Positions 21,890 to 32,513 of a stretch of 64,000 bases of DNA are shown in pieces (the stretch's first letter is position 1; the number at the start of each line of letters is the position of its first letter). A program made the translations under genes and the position numbers. This DNA is from Heliocidaris erythrogramma (Eukaryota > Echinodermata > Echinoidea > Camarodonta > Echinometridae). The notes beneath the pieces were generated by a model. It was given only the letters and a program-made list of their open reading frames with translations, was not told the DNA's origin and searched no databases. The stretch covers positions 32,307,239 to 32,371,238 of the forward strand of contig CM046864.1 in NCBI GenBank assembly GCA_025617745.1, given 5' to 3'.

Positions 21890-22735
21890 TAAAAAAAAAA
21901 TTCTGAATAAAATGTGCAGATAATAAGAACTAAATACGTTTGATTGTCATATCAAACTGACAAATAACAGAGTTTTCTGAAAAAAATTGAAATATTTCAG
22001 GATGTAATTTTGGAAGCATTTTAGCCACAATGTTTTTTTTTTAATTTGCATAATTATCAACTTGTAATATTAAAAATCACATTGAAAATATTGAAAAGGC
22101 TACAATTGAATATACTACCTTTTTATTGTACGCTGTGTTGCAAAATCAATCCAAGTGTTATAGTGACAAGATGCTACCCAAAATGGGGGTAAAATATTCC
22201 CTTCAAACTGTTAACTTACTTGTGGCTTCATTTTTCTTCTTTCGTATCAGGTATAACATTGTTAAGCAGTTCCATCTCGTAGATACATGAACAGGAATGA
22301 TTGATGACGGTAGCGATTAGAAATATGGCTGGGGAGCAAGGTGCAACATACTAATAATAGTGTGTGCTTGCGCTGTCTATTCAGGGCAAACACATGCGTG
22401 GGTGAAACATACTTGCCCAGAAGCGGTCGCCTCCTCAGCCCTACTATTGCAAAAGAGTGTATCTCGATAAATACGCAGTGAAACGGAGAGAGATCTTTTA
22501 AAAAAGGCTTCAGTGTTTCAAGCATTTTGTTTAGTCTCTCCGCGCTTCGAACATGTACTGAAAATGGAGCAAAATAAACTTCAGGAAGAAAATAAATTTC
22601 CTGCTTAAAACTTAATTAGATGACCACATCATGCTAGAGTATCCCCAATTTATATTTTCCAGAAATTTAAGAAAAGAATGCAAAGCTCACATGCTTTCCT
22701 TTTTTCGTGAAAAAAATTGATATCCCAAAATCTTG
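21890..22735. other. downstream region of the GT31 gene
   Basis: Noncoding DNA 3' of the minus-strand glycosyltransferase. An 87-codon minus-strand frame at 22262-22525 resembles no family I know. Some of this is probably 3' UTR. Confidence 0.4.
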
Positions 22736-23884
22736 TCATTGCGGTGTATCCTGAGATCCATTTTGGAATTTTCCCCAAGCACTCCCAATTCCCGCAAGAG
22801 GTACCTCCCACTGTAAATAGTCTGCTGGTTCATTTTCGGGATGGCGTTCCTTATACCAGGGTATTCTATTAACTATTTCGATGCCTGCCTTTTGCAAAAG
22901 TATACCACAATAAACATCATCAAAAGGTATTTGAGCTGGAGTTTCTTTTGAGGTCTGATACAGTTCATGTAAGACGCTATGCGACATGACGTAGCCAGGT
23001 CCGAAGGGAAAGACTGGAAATTTTCCTGGGAACATTTCTTTTGGGCAGTACCATTTACTTTTCTCATTTCGAAGTGGGCCTGCATTATATGCCCGTCTAC
23101 CCAGAAAGAAATTCGACCGGTCTTTCGGGTGTAAATCTTGTAAGTCCTTAACAAGAGTTTTGATATCGACAATTACATCGTCATCGGCTGACATCAAGAA
23201 TTCACTGTTGTTGCAAAAGTTCAAGGCCCATTTGAACCCCATGATGAGCTTGACGGTGAGATTGTAGTAATGATCTGTAAAGTCCATCTGCAAAATGTCT
23301 CCATTTTTTTCGGCCTCTTTCTGAATATCTGCTTGCTGATGTTTAGATCCTTGGACTCCCATAATAAAGAGAAATCGGGCAGAAATATTCAACTTCGAGG
23401 CAAAACTGATGTATGTTTTTCTTAATGCATCCCTACGCTCAGGATTTTCTAGAGCTGATTTTATCAAGACAAGCAACGTGATGGGCATGTCATCGCTTCC
23501 ATTTTTGCATGTATTGTTGGGATTGATGAGATAGTCATATATATCCAGCTTAATTCCGGGTTCCCAATGAACACGCTTCAGCCACCCGCGGATCGGTAAT
23601 TTTTTCTTCGCTCTTTGTGTCGCACTTTGTGTCGGCGTGGTCTCTGTTCGGATTGAATATGCACCGGTAGCATTATATGCGTTATTTTCACTGATGATTT
23701 TGCCTGTCACTAACGTCGAATTATTTACTTTATTACCTGCTACTCTGGATTTGACTTTTAGGGCCAGTCGATCAGACGTAGTGGTATGTTGGTAGTTTAT
23801 TAATTGAATAATGCCGACACTGCAAATCAGGCAAACCATACAACACATTTTCTTTACAGATGTTTTCGCCGATAGATATCCCAT
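22736..23884 (-). CDS. GT31 beta-1,3-galactosyl/N-acetylglucosaminyltransferase
   Basis: An intact single-exon protein of 382 residues with a type II Golgi topology: short cytosolic tail, membrane anchor at about 13-30 (MCCMVCLICSVGIIQLIN) and a stem of about 70 residues. The catalytic domain shows RRDALRKTY (150-158), FLFIMGV (171-177), DFTDHYYNLT (201-210), the metal/UDP-sugar-binding DDD motif at 234-236 in SADDDVIVD, FGPGYVMS (294-301) and DDVYCGI (322-328, where EDVYxG is usual). These define the beta-1,3-glycosyltransferase family, which extends N- or O-linked glycans in the Golgi from UDP-galactose or UDP-GlcNAc. Donor and acceptor cannot be told from sequence. Several N-glycosylation sequons are present. 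ATG at 23884 directly precedes the anchor. No neighbouring gene is co-oriented with it closely enough to suggest linkage. Confidence 0.9.
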   Translation of the reverse strand: MGYLSAKTSVKKMCCMVCLICSVGIIQLINYQHTTTSDRLALKVKSRVAGNKVNNSTLVTGKIISENNAYNATGAYSIRTETTPTQSATQRAKKKLPIRGWLKRVHWEPGIKLDIYDYLINPNNTCKNGSDDMPITLLVLIKSALENPERRDALRKTYISFASKLNISARFLFIMGVQGSKHQQADIQKEAEKNGDILQMDFTDHYYNLTVKLIMGFKWALNFCNNSEFLMSADDDVIVDIKTLVKDLQDLHPKDRSNFFLGRRAYNAGPLRNEKSKWYCPKEMFPGKFPVFPFGPGYVMSHSVLHELYQTSKETPAQIPFDDVYCGILLQKAGIEIVNRIPWYKERHPENEPADYLQWEVPLAGIGSAWGKFQNGSQDTPQ

Positions 23885-24299
23885 GTTGTTCTGTGGTGAT
23901 CACGAGAGTTAGTTGGGTTTCACTGCAAACTGGCGTTTGTGTTTTAGACTTTTCGAATGTATTCATTGTATATTGCAACTGCTTTAAAATCTGTTAACTT
24001 ATTGTTCTTACTTCGTGGCATCGTGGCAGTCGATCAGACAAGGTGGTAAGTGAATAACTGATAAGCTGAATTACTCCGACACTAACTATCGTCGCAGACC
24101 ACGTCTGTTGAGCTGTTTAAGTTCCCCAGCACTGTACTTCAGGCATAGCATGATTCAAATCGGCTTTTGCTAAACAGTCGCGTAACGTCGCGTCGCGTTG
24201 GTAGAAATTTTCGAACATTTTTCAGGAAGGTGTCTTCAAGGGGACAAATTGAAAAAGAGTCCATCTCAGTATGATTTTTCCCGTTTTCAGGCTAAAAAC

Positions 24300-25020
24300 G
24301 ACAAACAAGGGAATAAAGAAAACAATAGAAGGATAATGCAAAGAAAAACATGAACTATAAAGAGAGAGTAGAAGGGTAGGAGGGATGGAAGAAAATATGA
24401 TGAAAGGAAACAAAGAATACAACAAAAGGAAAATTGGAAAGTAAAAATAAGTGGATAAAAACAAAGAATAACATAAAGAAAGATAGAGACATAAATGATA
24501 GAAGGATAAATATATTAAGAGTAACATAAGGAAAGATAGAAGAGAAGATGATAATTTGAATAAAGGAATAACATAACTAAAGAAAAGAAGAAAGGAAAAC
24601 AAAATGATAGGATAAAAAAAGTTTAACTTATATAAAGAAAGACAGAGAAATGATAGAAGGATAAAGATTAACGTAAGGAAGGTGGGGGAGAAAATGATAA
24701 CAGGAAACAAAGAATATCATAACGAGAGGAAGGATGGAAAGATAATTGATAGAAGGATAAAAGCAAGAAATGACAAAGCGAGAGATAGAGAGAAAAATGA
24801 TAAAAAGATAAATATAAACATGAAGAAAGGGGGAAGAGAAGATGATAAAAGGGAACAAAAAATAAAGTGAAGATGGAAAGCAATAAAAAAAGAGGATAAA
24901 AAGAATAAATATAAACAGTAACATTAAGAAAGATGGAAAACAAAATAATAAAAGCAATAAAAGAATAACTTAATGAAAGGAAAGGTGGAAAGAAAAATTA
25001 ATAAAAGGATTAAAAATAAC
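24300..25020. repeat. purine-rich degenerate tandem repeat inside the TIR element
   Basis: Motifs GATAGAAGGATAAA, AACATAAAGAAAGATAGA and GAAAATGATAAAAGGAAACAAAGAAT recur every 50-110 bp. The same motifs resume at 25430-25670 after a nested insertion. Minus-strand frames across it are Phe/Leu/Ser-rich translations of the purine tract and are not genes. Confidence 0.7.
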
Positions 25021-25046
25021 TGAATTAGTAATTACGCGATGCGTAA

Positions 25047-25432
25047 TATATGTCCCCGCCAGAAGTGTAGATCTGTGGAATGGCTGTTAATTTATGTAAT
25101 TTCTGATAGAACCTTGAAGATAAATGTGAGAAATGAATTATCAAATTAATGTTTTATGATTATAAATGCATTTTCTATTGATTTTGAATAAATTACAATA
25201 AATTTGCATAATTAATGAATTTCAAAATTCTGTGTAGAGGTTTGACAGCCCCTACCCAGCCCTATCAGATAAAACAATCAGATTCAAAATACGGTGTGAA
25301 ATAGAGGAGAAGTAGCATTTACTAACTTTTTGAGCACACACGGACGGACGGAGGGACGGACGGACACACACACGCACACACGAACGGAGTTCGTTTCATA
25401 GTCCCCTCACGAACTTCGTTCGGCGGGGACAA
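25047..25432. mobile_element. nested short element with TGTCCCCGCC ends
   Basis: TGTCCCCGCCAGAAG (25049) and its inverse TTCGGCGGGGACA (ending near 25431) bound AT-rich sequence, a (GGAC)n microsatellite (25341-25365) and the inverted pair GAACGGAGTTCGTTTCATAGTCCCC / ACGAACTTCGTTC. It interrupts the purine repeat that continues on both sides, which supports a later insertion. No duplication identified. Confidence 0.5.
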
Positions 25433-26561
25433 AAAAGAATAACACTACGAAAGATAGACTAAGGAATGATAGATGGATGAATATAAAGAGTAACATAAAA
25501 GATGGAAGAACAGATAAAAGGAATCACAGAATAACATAACGAAAGTAAAGACGGAAAGCAAAAAAAAAGTATCATTGGGAAAGAGGGAAGACAAGATGTT
25601 ACAAGGGATCAAAGAATAACATAATGAAAGGAAAGGTGGAAAGAAAAAAAATATAGGATAAAAAAAATTGCAGAAATCATCATAATTAATGTTCCAAAAT
25701 CCTGTGTAGAATTTCTATGTATATCACTTAGCTCTACTGGATAAAACAAACAAAATTTAAAGAAATGAATTGATGGAGAAAAGGCTTCTTTTGCGGGGGG
25801 GGGGGGGGATTTTGTACTAAAAAATTATCATAGTTAATATAAAGCAAACAAAATCAGATGAGAAAAGACAAAGATATGATAGAAGGATAAAGATTTAGAA
25901 ATAGAGCTACATCCGCACACAGATTGGACGCTCATCATTCAACAAAACAAAAAACAAAACAAGAAAAAGAATACAAAGAAAGTTTTCTTTTTGTCTATAA
26001 ATGTTTAACATTATAACTCTTGTTAAATACCTCAGGATAAAATATGAAGATACATAAGCAGCTTGTGGCACACAGGCAAGAGAGACAAGTATGACAGTAA
26101 CTAGTTTTGGTAACTTCCTAATACACATATTGTACATCGACTGGACTCGACTCGGCTACTTCATGGACTGCAGAATAAGTTCAATATTGAAGGAAATGTT
26201 GCAGTTGTCACTGCCACAAAACTTACAGGGGAAACAATTGAAGCAACTGAGTTGAAGCATGAAAATCAGAGAAGCAGAGAAGCAAGACGGCCTGTCATGT
26301 TGGGCTTTTGCTAAACCGGAAAAATCATACTGAGATGGATTCTTTTTCAATTTGTCCCCTTGAAGACACCTTCCTGAAAAATGTTCGAAAATTTCTACCA
26401 ACGCGACGCGACGTTACCCGACTGTTTAGCAAAAGCCTTCAAATCACTGACAGGGTACTGGCATCATTAGGGGATGGGGGTGCGGAGGGGGTCTTAATCG
26501 AAATTAACGAATTTACGAGGAGGGTCCGGGAAGGTGTCATATCGTTCTATCGTTCGGGGGG

Positions 26562-26695
26562 GGGGGGGCGTGTCGGCGGATGGTGGGAAGCCATTCCTCT
26601 GGGATGTCAATGCCGTTATCTCTATTGATATTATTGAGGTGTAAACGGATTTGGATAGCTTCTTTAACACGCCGTGTACCAGTGCTTATCCTGCG

Positions 26696-26697
<2 letters not shown>
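26562..26697 (-). pseudogene. Penelope-like endonuclease tail, copy 2 (frameshifted)
   Basis: Nearly identical to part of 20797-20939, but lacking two bases (GTGT reduced to GT) in the stretch coding WYTRRVKEAI, so the frame is broken. It is followed by (TA)n at 26697-26730 as in copy 1, and truncated by poly-G at its other end. Dead fragment. Confidence 0.6.
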
Positions 26698-26733
<36 letters not shown>

Positions 26734-26811
26734 AACAATGCGCCCTCCCGGCTATTACCATAATGGCTTTATGTCAACACAAGGACTTGGGACCCTTGTT
26801 GTGTATATATA

Positions 26812-27079
26812 TATATAATCAAATAGAAATTTTTCCCTAAATATTATTCTTTGAAGCATACTTATAATATCTCGTTATAACCTTCTATTTTCATAACAAA
26901 ACATAACAAAAATGCATTTGATCAACGTATGGGCATAGTTTTGATCGCTCAAGTCGTAAGTAGGCCTATTTGTCCATTACCATAATTGTTCTGGAAATTG
27001 GATAAAAAGAAATATTTCCGGACTCAATCGTGTCATGAAATATTTTGAATGGGGAAAGTTGTTTTATTTTGAAGCGAGG
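26812..27079. repeat. duplicated 275-bp segment, copy 2
   Basis: Second copy of 21460-21735. It lacks the CGTA of AACGTACATTTG and carries a few substitutions. Identity ends at GAAGCGAGG, after which LINE ORF1 sequence begins. Confidence 0.85.
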
Positions 27080-27081
27080 TC

Positions 27082-27693
27082 TTGTTAAAGGACCTACTGG
27101 AGGATGATGAACTATTGGATACTCTCAATGCCTTAATATCAAAGGCTGTAGATACCAAATTGCTCCAAATTCAATCTCAACTTGATATACAAGATGGTAT
27201 CATTCTTGATCTTCGGAGTAATTTGGAGGGAGCACGAAATGACATCATTCGTACCACAAAGGAGCTCGAATCTGCGTTGGAAAAGATAAAGAAAATTAGT
27301 TATGAACAAAATAAACAGGAGCAATACTCCCGGAGAAATTGTGTGAGAGTATATGGAGTGAAGGAATCTACAAAGGAGAATACTGATGCTCTCATTTGTC
27401 GAATCGCGAAAGAAAAACTCTCCATTGATCTCGAACCAAAGCACATCGACCGAAGTCATCGAGTTGGAAAGCAAAGGGAACCTGCAAAATCAGCTGGACC
27501 TAAGCCTGTACCGCCAAGACCAATAATAGTTAAATTAACCATCTATAAATACAGGCAGCTACTCATCACCAACAGGAGATCCCTCAAACATACCGGCATG
27601 GGAATTCAGGAAGACTTGACTGATTTCAATAGTAATGCGTTGTTTAATATTTTCAATGTCATAAATGTGATGACATATGTCTGCTTTTTGTAA
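27082..27693 (+). pseudogene. LINE ORF1-like fragment
   Basis: An open frame of about 200 codons without a credible start: coiled coil (LESALEKIKKISYEQNKQEQ), then YSRRNCVRVYGV, a non-LTR ORF1 RNA-binding start, then RSHRVGKQRE, RPIIVKL and KHTGMGIQEDLT, the last being the usual C-terminal-domain motif. After EDLT the frame runs into unrelated sequence (FNIFNVINVMTYVCF) and stops, so the 3' end is lost. The 5' end starts exactly at the breakpoint of the duplicated segment. It would be an RNA-binding chaperone if complete. It differs clearly from the ORF1 at 11097 and represents another LINE family. Confidence 0.65.
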
Positions 27694-27936
27694 TTTACAA
27701 TTTGCACATGTCATAGACTGGTGAATAGATAAATATACGTCTGCTTTTTTTCTCTCTCTCTCTTTTAATTATACTTATATGTACAGCTATGTACTTTGTT
27801 AATGAAGAACAATAGACATATATTTGTTTGCTTTTTTGTAATTTACAATTTGCAAATGTCATAGATCTGGTTAATTGATATACATGTAATTCTACCTTTT
27901 TTGCTCCTTAATAATACGTATATATGTACTGTTATG
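27679..27936. repeat. ~155-bp tandem duplication
   Basis: GCTTTTTGTAATTTACAATTTGCACATGTCATAGA... (27679) is followed by a diverged second copy from about 27830. Both end in TATATGTAC-GYTATGTAC. Noncoding. Confidence 0.65.
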
Positions 27937-28138
27937 TACACTCTTAGAAATGTTGGGTAAATGCCACTGGGTAAATGAAGATTGGGCATAGGTTGGTTAA
28001 ATCTTGCTCAACTTTTACATGCATTTACCCAACATTGGTCAAAAAAAAAAAGTTTACCCAAAAGTTGGTCGGACTCATAAGGACCCTCATGTTGGGTAAA
28101 ATTTGGGTAAAATTTGGCCCAATATTTCTAAAAGTGTA
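27937..28138. mobile_element. MITE with ~20-bp TIRs and TA flanks
   Basis: The ends are TACACTCTTAGAAATGTTGGG and CCCAATATTTCTAAAAGTGTA, inverted with two mismatches. The interior is rich in TTGGGTAAA and its complement. TA at both edges fits a TA-targeting family. No coding capacity. Confidence 0.75.
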
Positions 28139-28172
28139 CTAAAGTATTAATGGAGTCAAAAGGGGCCTGAGC

Positions 28173-28199
28173 TTTCGATCCTAGCAGAATCTTCGTCAG
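28173..28199 (-). ncRNA. hammerhead-ribozyme-like core, second site
   Basis: On the minus strand: CTGACGA, one A, hairpin GATTC-TGCTA-GGATC, then GAAA followed by GCTCAGGCCCC. It has the same layout, including the extra A before stem II, as the motif at 21025-21047 but a different stem II sequence. Shared architecture with changed stem bases is what a constrained RNA would show. Probably a Penelope-like terminal remnant; no coding part of one is adjacent. Confidence 0.45.
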
Positions 28200-28415
28200 A
28201 GGCAAAAAGACGAAAATAAAGACCAAGACAAGCATATATATAGACTACAGGCACAAGACAGATTACATGTAACAGAAACTGTAAGGGAGAAGCTGTGGAC
28301 ACAAAACAATGGGAACAAAAGGGGAGTGTTGGGAGTCAAAACCCATGAGTCAAGTGGGTGTGGAGGGGGATTAAAATAAATACAAAGGCGTGGAGATCAA
28401 AGGAGAGTAATAAGT
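28200..28415. other. noncoding junction before the fucosyltransferase array
   Basis: Sequence between the second hammerhead-like motif and the first fucosyltransferase copy. Probably retroelement-derived. No gene seen. Confidence 0.35.
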
Positions 28416-29408
28416 AATAAACAATCTGAAAATAAGACACCTTGTTACCGTCAGGTTCAGGTCTGGAGAGGCAGCGGAAACCCCGAAACGCCAGAAAAAT
28501 TTGAATGCCCAGGGCTTCAATGTGGGATAAGGTTTGTCCAAGATAAAAACTTCCAGACAATGGCGAATAGTGACGCGGTAGTTTTGTTTCATAGATCGCG
28601 ATGGAATTGGGCTGAAATGCAAAGGAGGCGCCCGTCGAATCAAGCCTGGGTTTTCTATTCCTTAGAGAGTCCTCGACATACTGGTGGAAATGCAATACCA
28701 CCCAGTGATTACGAATACTTGTACAACTACACAATGTCATACAGGCCGACGTCAACGATATATTCTCCTTATGGTACGTACAATAACAGCCGTCCACAAA
28801 TATCTCCTGAGGAAAATCGAAATTGGGCCAAAGAGAAAAATGGTTTGGTGGTCTGGATGGCATCCAATTGTAGAGTAGCTTCTTGGAGGCGTCATGACTT
28901 TGTGAAAACTCTCGCAAAGCACATCAGCGTTGCTATGTTTGGCGCTTGTGGAAGTAAACGTTGTGATAGGAATTCAGATGACTGCTGGAACCGCATATCT
29001 ACTTACAAGTTTTACCTCGCATTGGAAAACAGCGAATGTAGGGACTACATCACTGAAAAGTTTTGGTGGAACTCTCTATACCACAATATTGTACCCATCG
29101 TCTATGGCCCACCCAGGGAAGATTACGAGCGAGTTGCACCCCCAAATTCGTTCATACATCTACAAGACTTTAAAAACTTTGATGAATTCATTGACTATAT
29201 AAATCTTTTAAATTCAAACGATACTTTGTACAATTCATATTTTGAATGGAAACGTCATGGATCAGTAAGGAGAAGTAACGTTCTCCGTTGTTTATGTGTA
29301 AAGTTGTCTCAAAAGTTTTGGATCATGAAAATAAGTTATCTGGTAGTAATCAACTACAGGAAGAAAGGAATCCTTCCATTCATGATTTCTGGTCAACTAC
29401 TTGTCTGA
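28416..29408 (+). pseudogene. alpha-1,3-fucosyltransferase (GT10), copy 1, 5'-truncated
   Basis: The longest uninterrupted frame of the array. It starts inside the stem-proximal region (QSENKTPCYRQVQVW), so it lacks the first ~70 residues including the membrane anchor seen in copies 2-5. It then reads through ESPRHTGG, YNYTMSYRPTSTIYSPYG and the GT10 signature ALENSECRDYITEKFW...VPIVYG. GT10 enzymes transfer fucose from GDP-fucose to GlcNAc of Golgi glycans (Lewis-type or core fucosylation). The centre of the gene is intact only in this copy. A 13-nt deletion after RRSN changes the C-terminus. Without an anchor it is probably inactive, unless an upstream exon is spliced on. Confidence 0.8.
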
Positions 29409-30360
29409 AAGCAACCGGTTTTCCCCATGACTTCTAGTTCCCAATTTCACCGTAGGGGAGAGCGGGGTGAAGTGGGACAAGAATCGTGATTTGGCACTCT
29501 TTGCTTTGTAACTTGTAAAATATTAATTGTAGCCTCTCCATTTATACATGGTAAATAGTATCAATAGTAGGCTGCTATCGCTTCAAGCTACAAAAATTCC
29601 TGAATCGCTATGGAGTGTGTGTGTGGGGGGGGGGGTTGGGGGTGAGGGGGGGGGGGTAATGTAGCTGATGTTAAGATCTTGAATTGCCGGGGAAAGGGGG
29701 AAGTGGTGTCCCCAAAGAAGAGAAGGGAGCTGGAGAGAGATGCATGGCCGGCCGGGGCGAAAGTCTTACTTCGGAGGGGACGGGAGCAGGGTCCAAGGGC
29801 TAAAATTCATTTTATTGGGAGTGGAGAGGGGCTCTGGCATCAACATTTTTCCACGGCCGAGGAAGAGATCTCAAAATAAAATTTAATTTAATTAAAAAAA
29901 CGGCAGCCCCCGAGGTGTGAAATGCGGAATATGCTACTAAACCTCCTCAGCGACTAAGCATTACGCCTGTGTGTTTGCTAAATGAGAGGGCCACCGCCCT
30001 CTAACCCCGATATTGAAGGGTTGCAGCCATACGCTCGGGATTTGCATCCCCACCCCCACACAGCCCGACTGACAATGACTGGATCCGCCACTGAACAATT
30101 GGAGCAGCACAACGTACACGACATATACTGGACCTTGCGATCCGTGGATTACCTTGGATCCTGTGTCAATAGTAACGAGAGGCGTCTCTGTATTAGGTTC
30201 ATCCTGGGATAGTCATGATAACAATCCTAGGTTTAGCCTAGGATATTTTGTGGATGGGCTGACATTACAGGAACAAAGCGAAATATCTTCTCTTTATTTA
30301 TGTACCATTGTCGCCTTGTATTTGGTTGATGACTTTATGTAAAGCAGCAGTTTGGAAACG

Positions 30361-31560
30361 ATGCAGGAGAGCAAAGGCAAACGACTGATCCCATTTTACA
30401 TCGCAGTGATAACATGTGTTAGCGTTGCAGTTCGCTACGAACAGAAAGATGGTTACAGAGCGCCCCCGATAGCTCCGTACGTGTTACGGAATACCAGCTT
30501 GGGAGCAAACCCGAAGCTTCAACCAGAAGCTTACCGGGAGATTTCTTCCGGCCTACAAAATGAAACCATTAAACAATCTGAAAATAAGACACCTTGTTAC
30601 CGTCAGGTTCAGGTCTGGATAGGCAGCGGAAACCCCGAAACGCCAGAAAAATTTGAATGCCCAGGGCTTGAATGTGGGATAAGGTTTGTCCAAGATAAAA
30701 ACTTCCATACAATGGCGAATAGTGACGCGGTAGTTTTGTTTCATAGATCGCGATGGAATTGGGCTGAAATGCAAAGGAGGCGCCCGTCGAATCAAGCCTG
30801 GGTTTTCTATTCCTTAGAGTCCTCGACATGCTGGTGGAAATGCAATACCACCCAGTGATTACGAATACTTGTATAACTACACAATGTCATACAGGCCGAC
30901 GTCAACGATAATATTCTCCTTATGGTACGTACAATAACAGCCGTCCACAAAATATCTCCTGAGGAAAATCGAAATTGGGCCAAAGAGAAAAATGGTTTGG
31001 TGGTCTGGATGGCATCTAATTGTAGAGTAGCTTATTGGAGGCGTCAAGACTTTGTGAAAACACTCGCAAAGCACGTCAGCGTTGCTATGTTTGGCGCTTG
31101 TGGAAATAAACGTTGTGATAGGAATTCAGATGACTGCTGGAACCGCATATCTACTTACAAGTTTTACCTCGCATTGGAAAACAGCGAATGTAGGGACTAC
31201 ATCACTGAAAAGTTTTGGTGGAACTCTCTATACCACAATATTGTACCCATCGTCTATGGCCCACCCAGGGAAGATTACGAGCGCGTTGCACCCCCAAATT
31301 CGTTCATACATCTACAAGACTTTAAAAACTTTGATGAATTCATTGACTATATAAATCTTTTAAATTCAAACGATACTTTGTACAATTCATATTTTGAATG
31401 GAAACGTCATGGATCAGTAAGGAGAAGTAACGTTCTCCGTTGTTTATGTGTAAAGTTGTCTCAAAAGTTTTGGATCATGAAAATAAGTTATCTGGTAGTA
31501 ATCAACTACAGGAAGAAAGGAATCCTTCCATTCATGATTTCTGGTCAACTACTTGTCTGA
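30361..31560 (+). pseudogene. alpha-1,3-fucosyltransferase (GT10), copy 2
   Basis: ATG at 30361 gives MQESKGKRLIPFYIAVITC, a type II signal-anchor, then the stem and donor-domain start. A 2-nt loss relative to copy 1 (GAGTCC for GAGAGTCC, near 30817) leads to a stop at 30856. Two single-base additions (GATAATATTC, CACAAAATATC) then restore the original frame, which runs from about 30950 through the GT10 signature to 31560. The net frame is kept but about 40 codons are scrambled and contain a stop. The 13-nt C-terminal deletion is shared with copy 1. An upstream TTG in frame is not needed as the start. Confidence 0.82.
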
Positions 31561-32513
31561 AACCAACCGGTTTTCCCCATGACTTCTAGTTCCCAATTTC
31601 ACCGTAGGGGAGAGCGGGGTGAAGTGGGACAAGAATCGTGATTTGGCACATCTTTGCTTTGTAACTTGTAAAATATTAATTGTAGCCTCTCCATTTATAC
31701 ATGGTAAATAGTATCAATAGTAGGCTGCTATCGCTTCAAGCTACAAAAATTCCTGAATCGCTATGGAGTATGTGTGTGTGGGGGGGGGGGGGTTGGGGGT
31801 GAGGTTGGGGGTAATAGCTGATGCTAAGATCTTGAATTGCCGGGGAAAGGGGGAAGTGGTGTCCCCAAAGAAGAGAAGGGAGCTGGAGAGAGATGCATGG
31901 CCGGCCGGGGCGAAAGTCTTACTTCGGAGGGGACGGGAGCAGGGTCCAAGGGCTAAAATTCATTTTATTGGGAGTGGAGAGGGGCTCTGGCATCAACATT
32001 TTTCCAAGGCCGAGGAAGAGATCTCAAAATAAAATTTAATTTAATTTAAAAAACGGCAGCCCCCGAGGTGTGAAATGCGGAATATGCTACTAAACCTCCT
32101 CAGCGACTAAGCATTACACCTGTGTGTTTGCTAAATGAGAGGGCCACCGCCCTCTAACCCCGATATTGAAGGGTTGCAGCCATACGCTCGGGATTTGCAT
32201 CCCCACCCCCACACAGCCCGACTGACAATGACTGGATCCGCCACTGAACAATTGGAGCAGCACAACGTACACGACATATACTGGACCTTGCGATCCGTGG
32301 ATTACCTTGGATCCTGTGTCAATAGTAACGAGAGGCGTCTCTGTACTAGGTTCATCCTGGGATAGTCATGATAACAATGCTAGGTTTAGCCTAGGATATT
32401 TTGTGGATGGGCTGACATTACAGGAACAAAGCGAAATATCTTCTCTTTATTTATGTACCATTGTCGCCTTGTATTTGGTTGATGACTTTATGTAAAGCAG
32501 CAGTTTGGAAACG

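Larger units (their letters stand above)
24162..26437. mobile_element. non-autonomous DNA transposon with 122-bp TIRs
   Basis: Terminal inverted repeats at 24162-24283 and 26316-26437 are almost identical and begin GGCTTTTGCTAAACAGTCG. The 8-bp word TTCAAATC lies directly outside both ends (24154-24161 and 26438-26445), a clean target-site duplication. The interior encodes no transposase: it is mostly purine-rich degenerate repeats (AAAGATAGA, GATAGAAGGATAAA) plus a nested element. An 8-bp duplication is compatible with hAT, P, Merlin or fold-back-type mechanisms. The GG start argues against classical hAT ends (CAG). Superfamily unassigned. Confidence 0.85.

Noticed and set aside
24222-24957. 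Long hydrophobic minus-strand frames (Phe/Leu/Ser-rich)
   Set aside because: They arise from the purine-rich repeat on the plus strand; composition is uniform and no family is matched.
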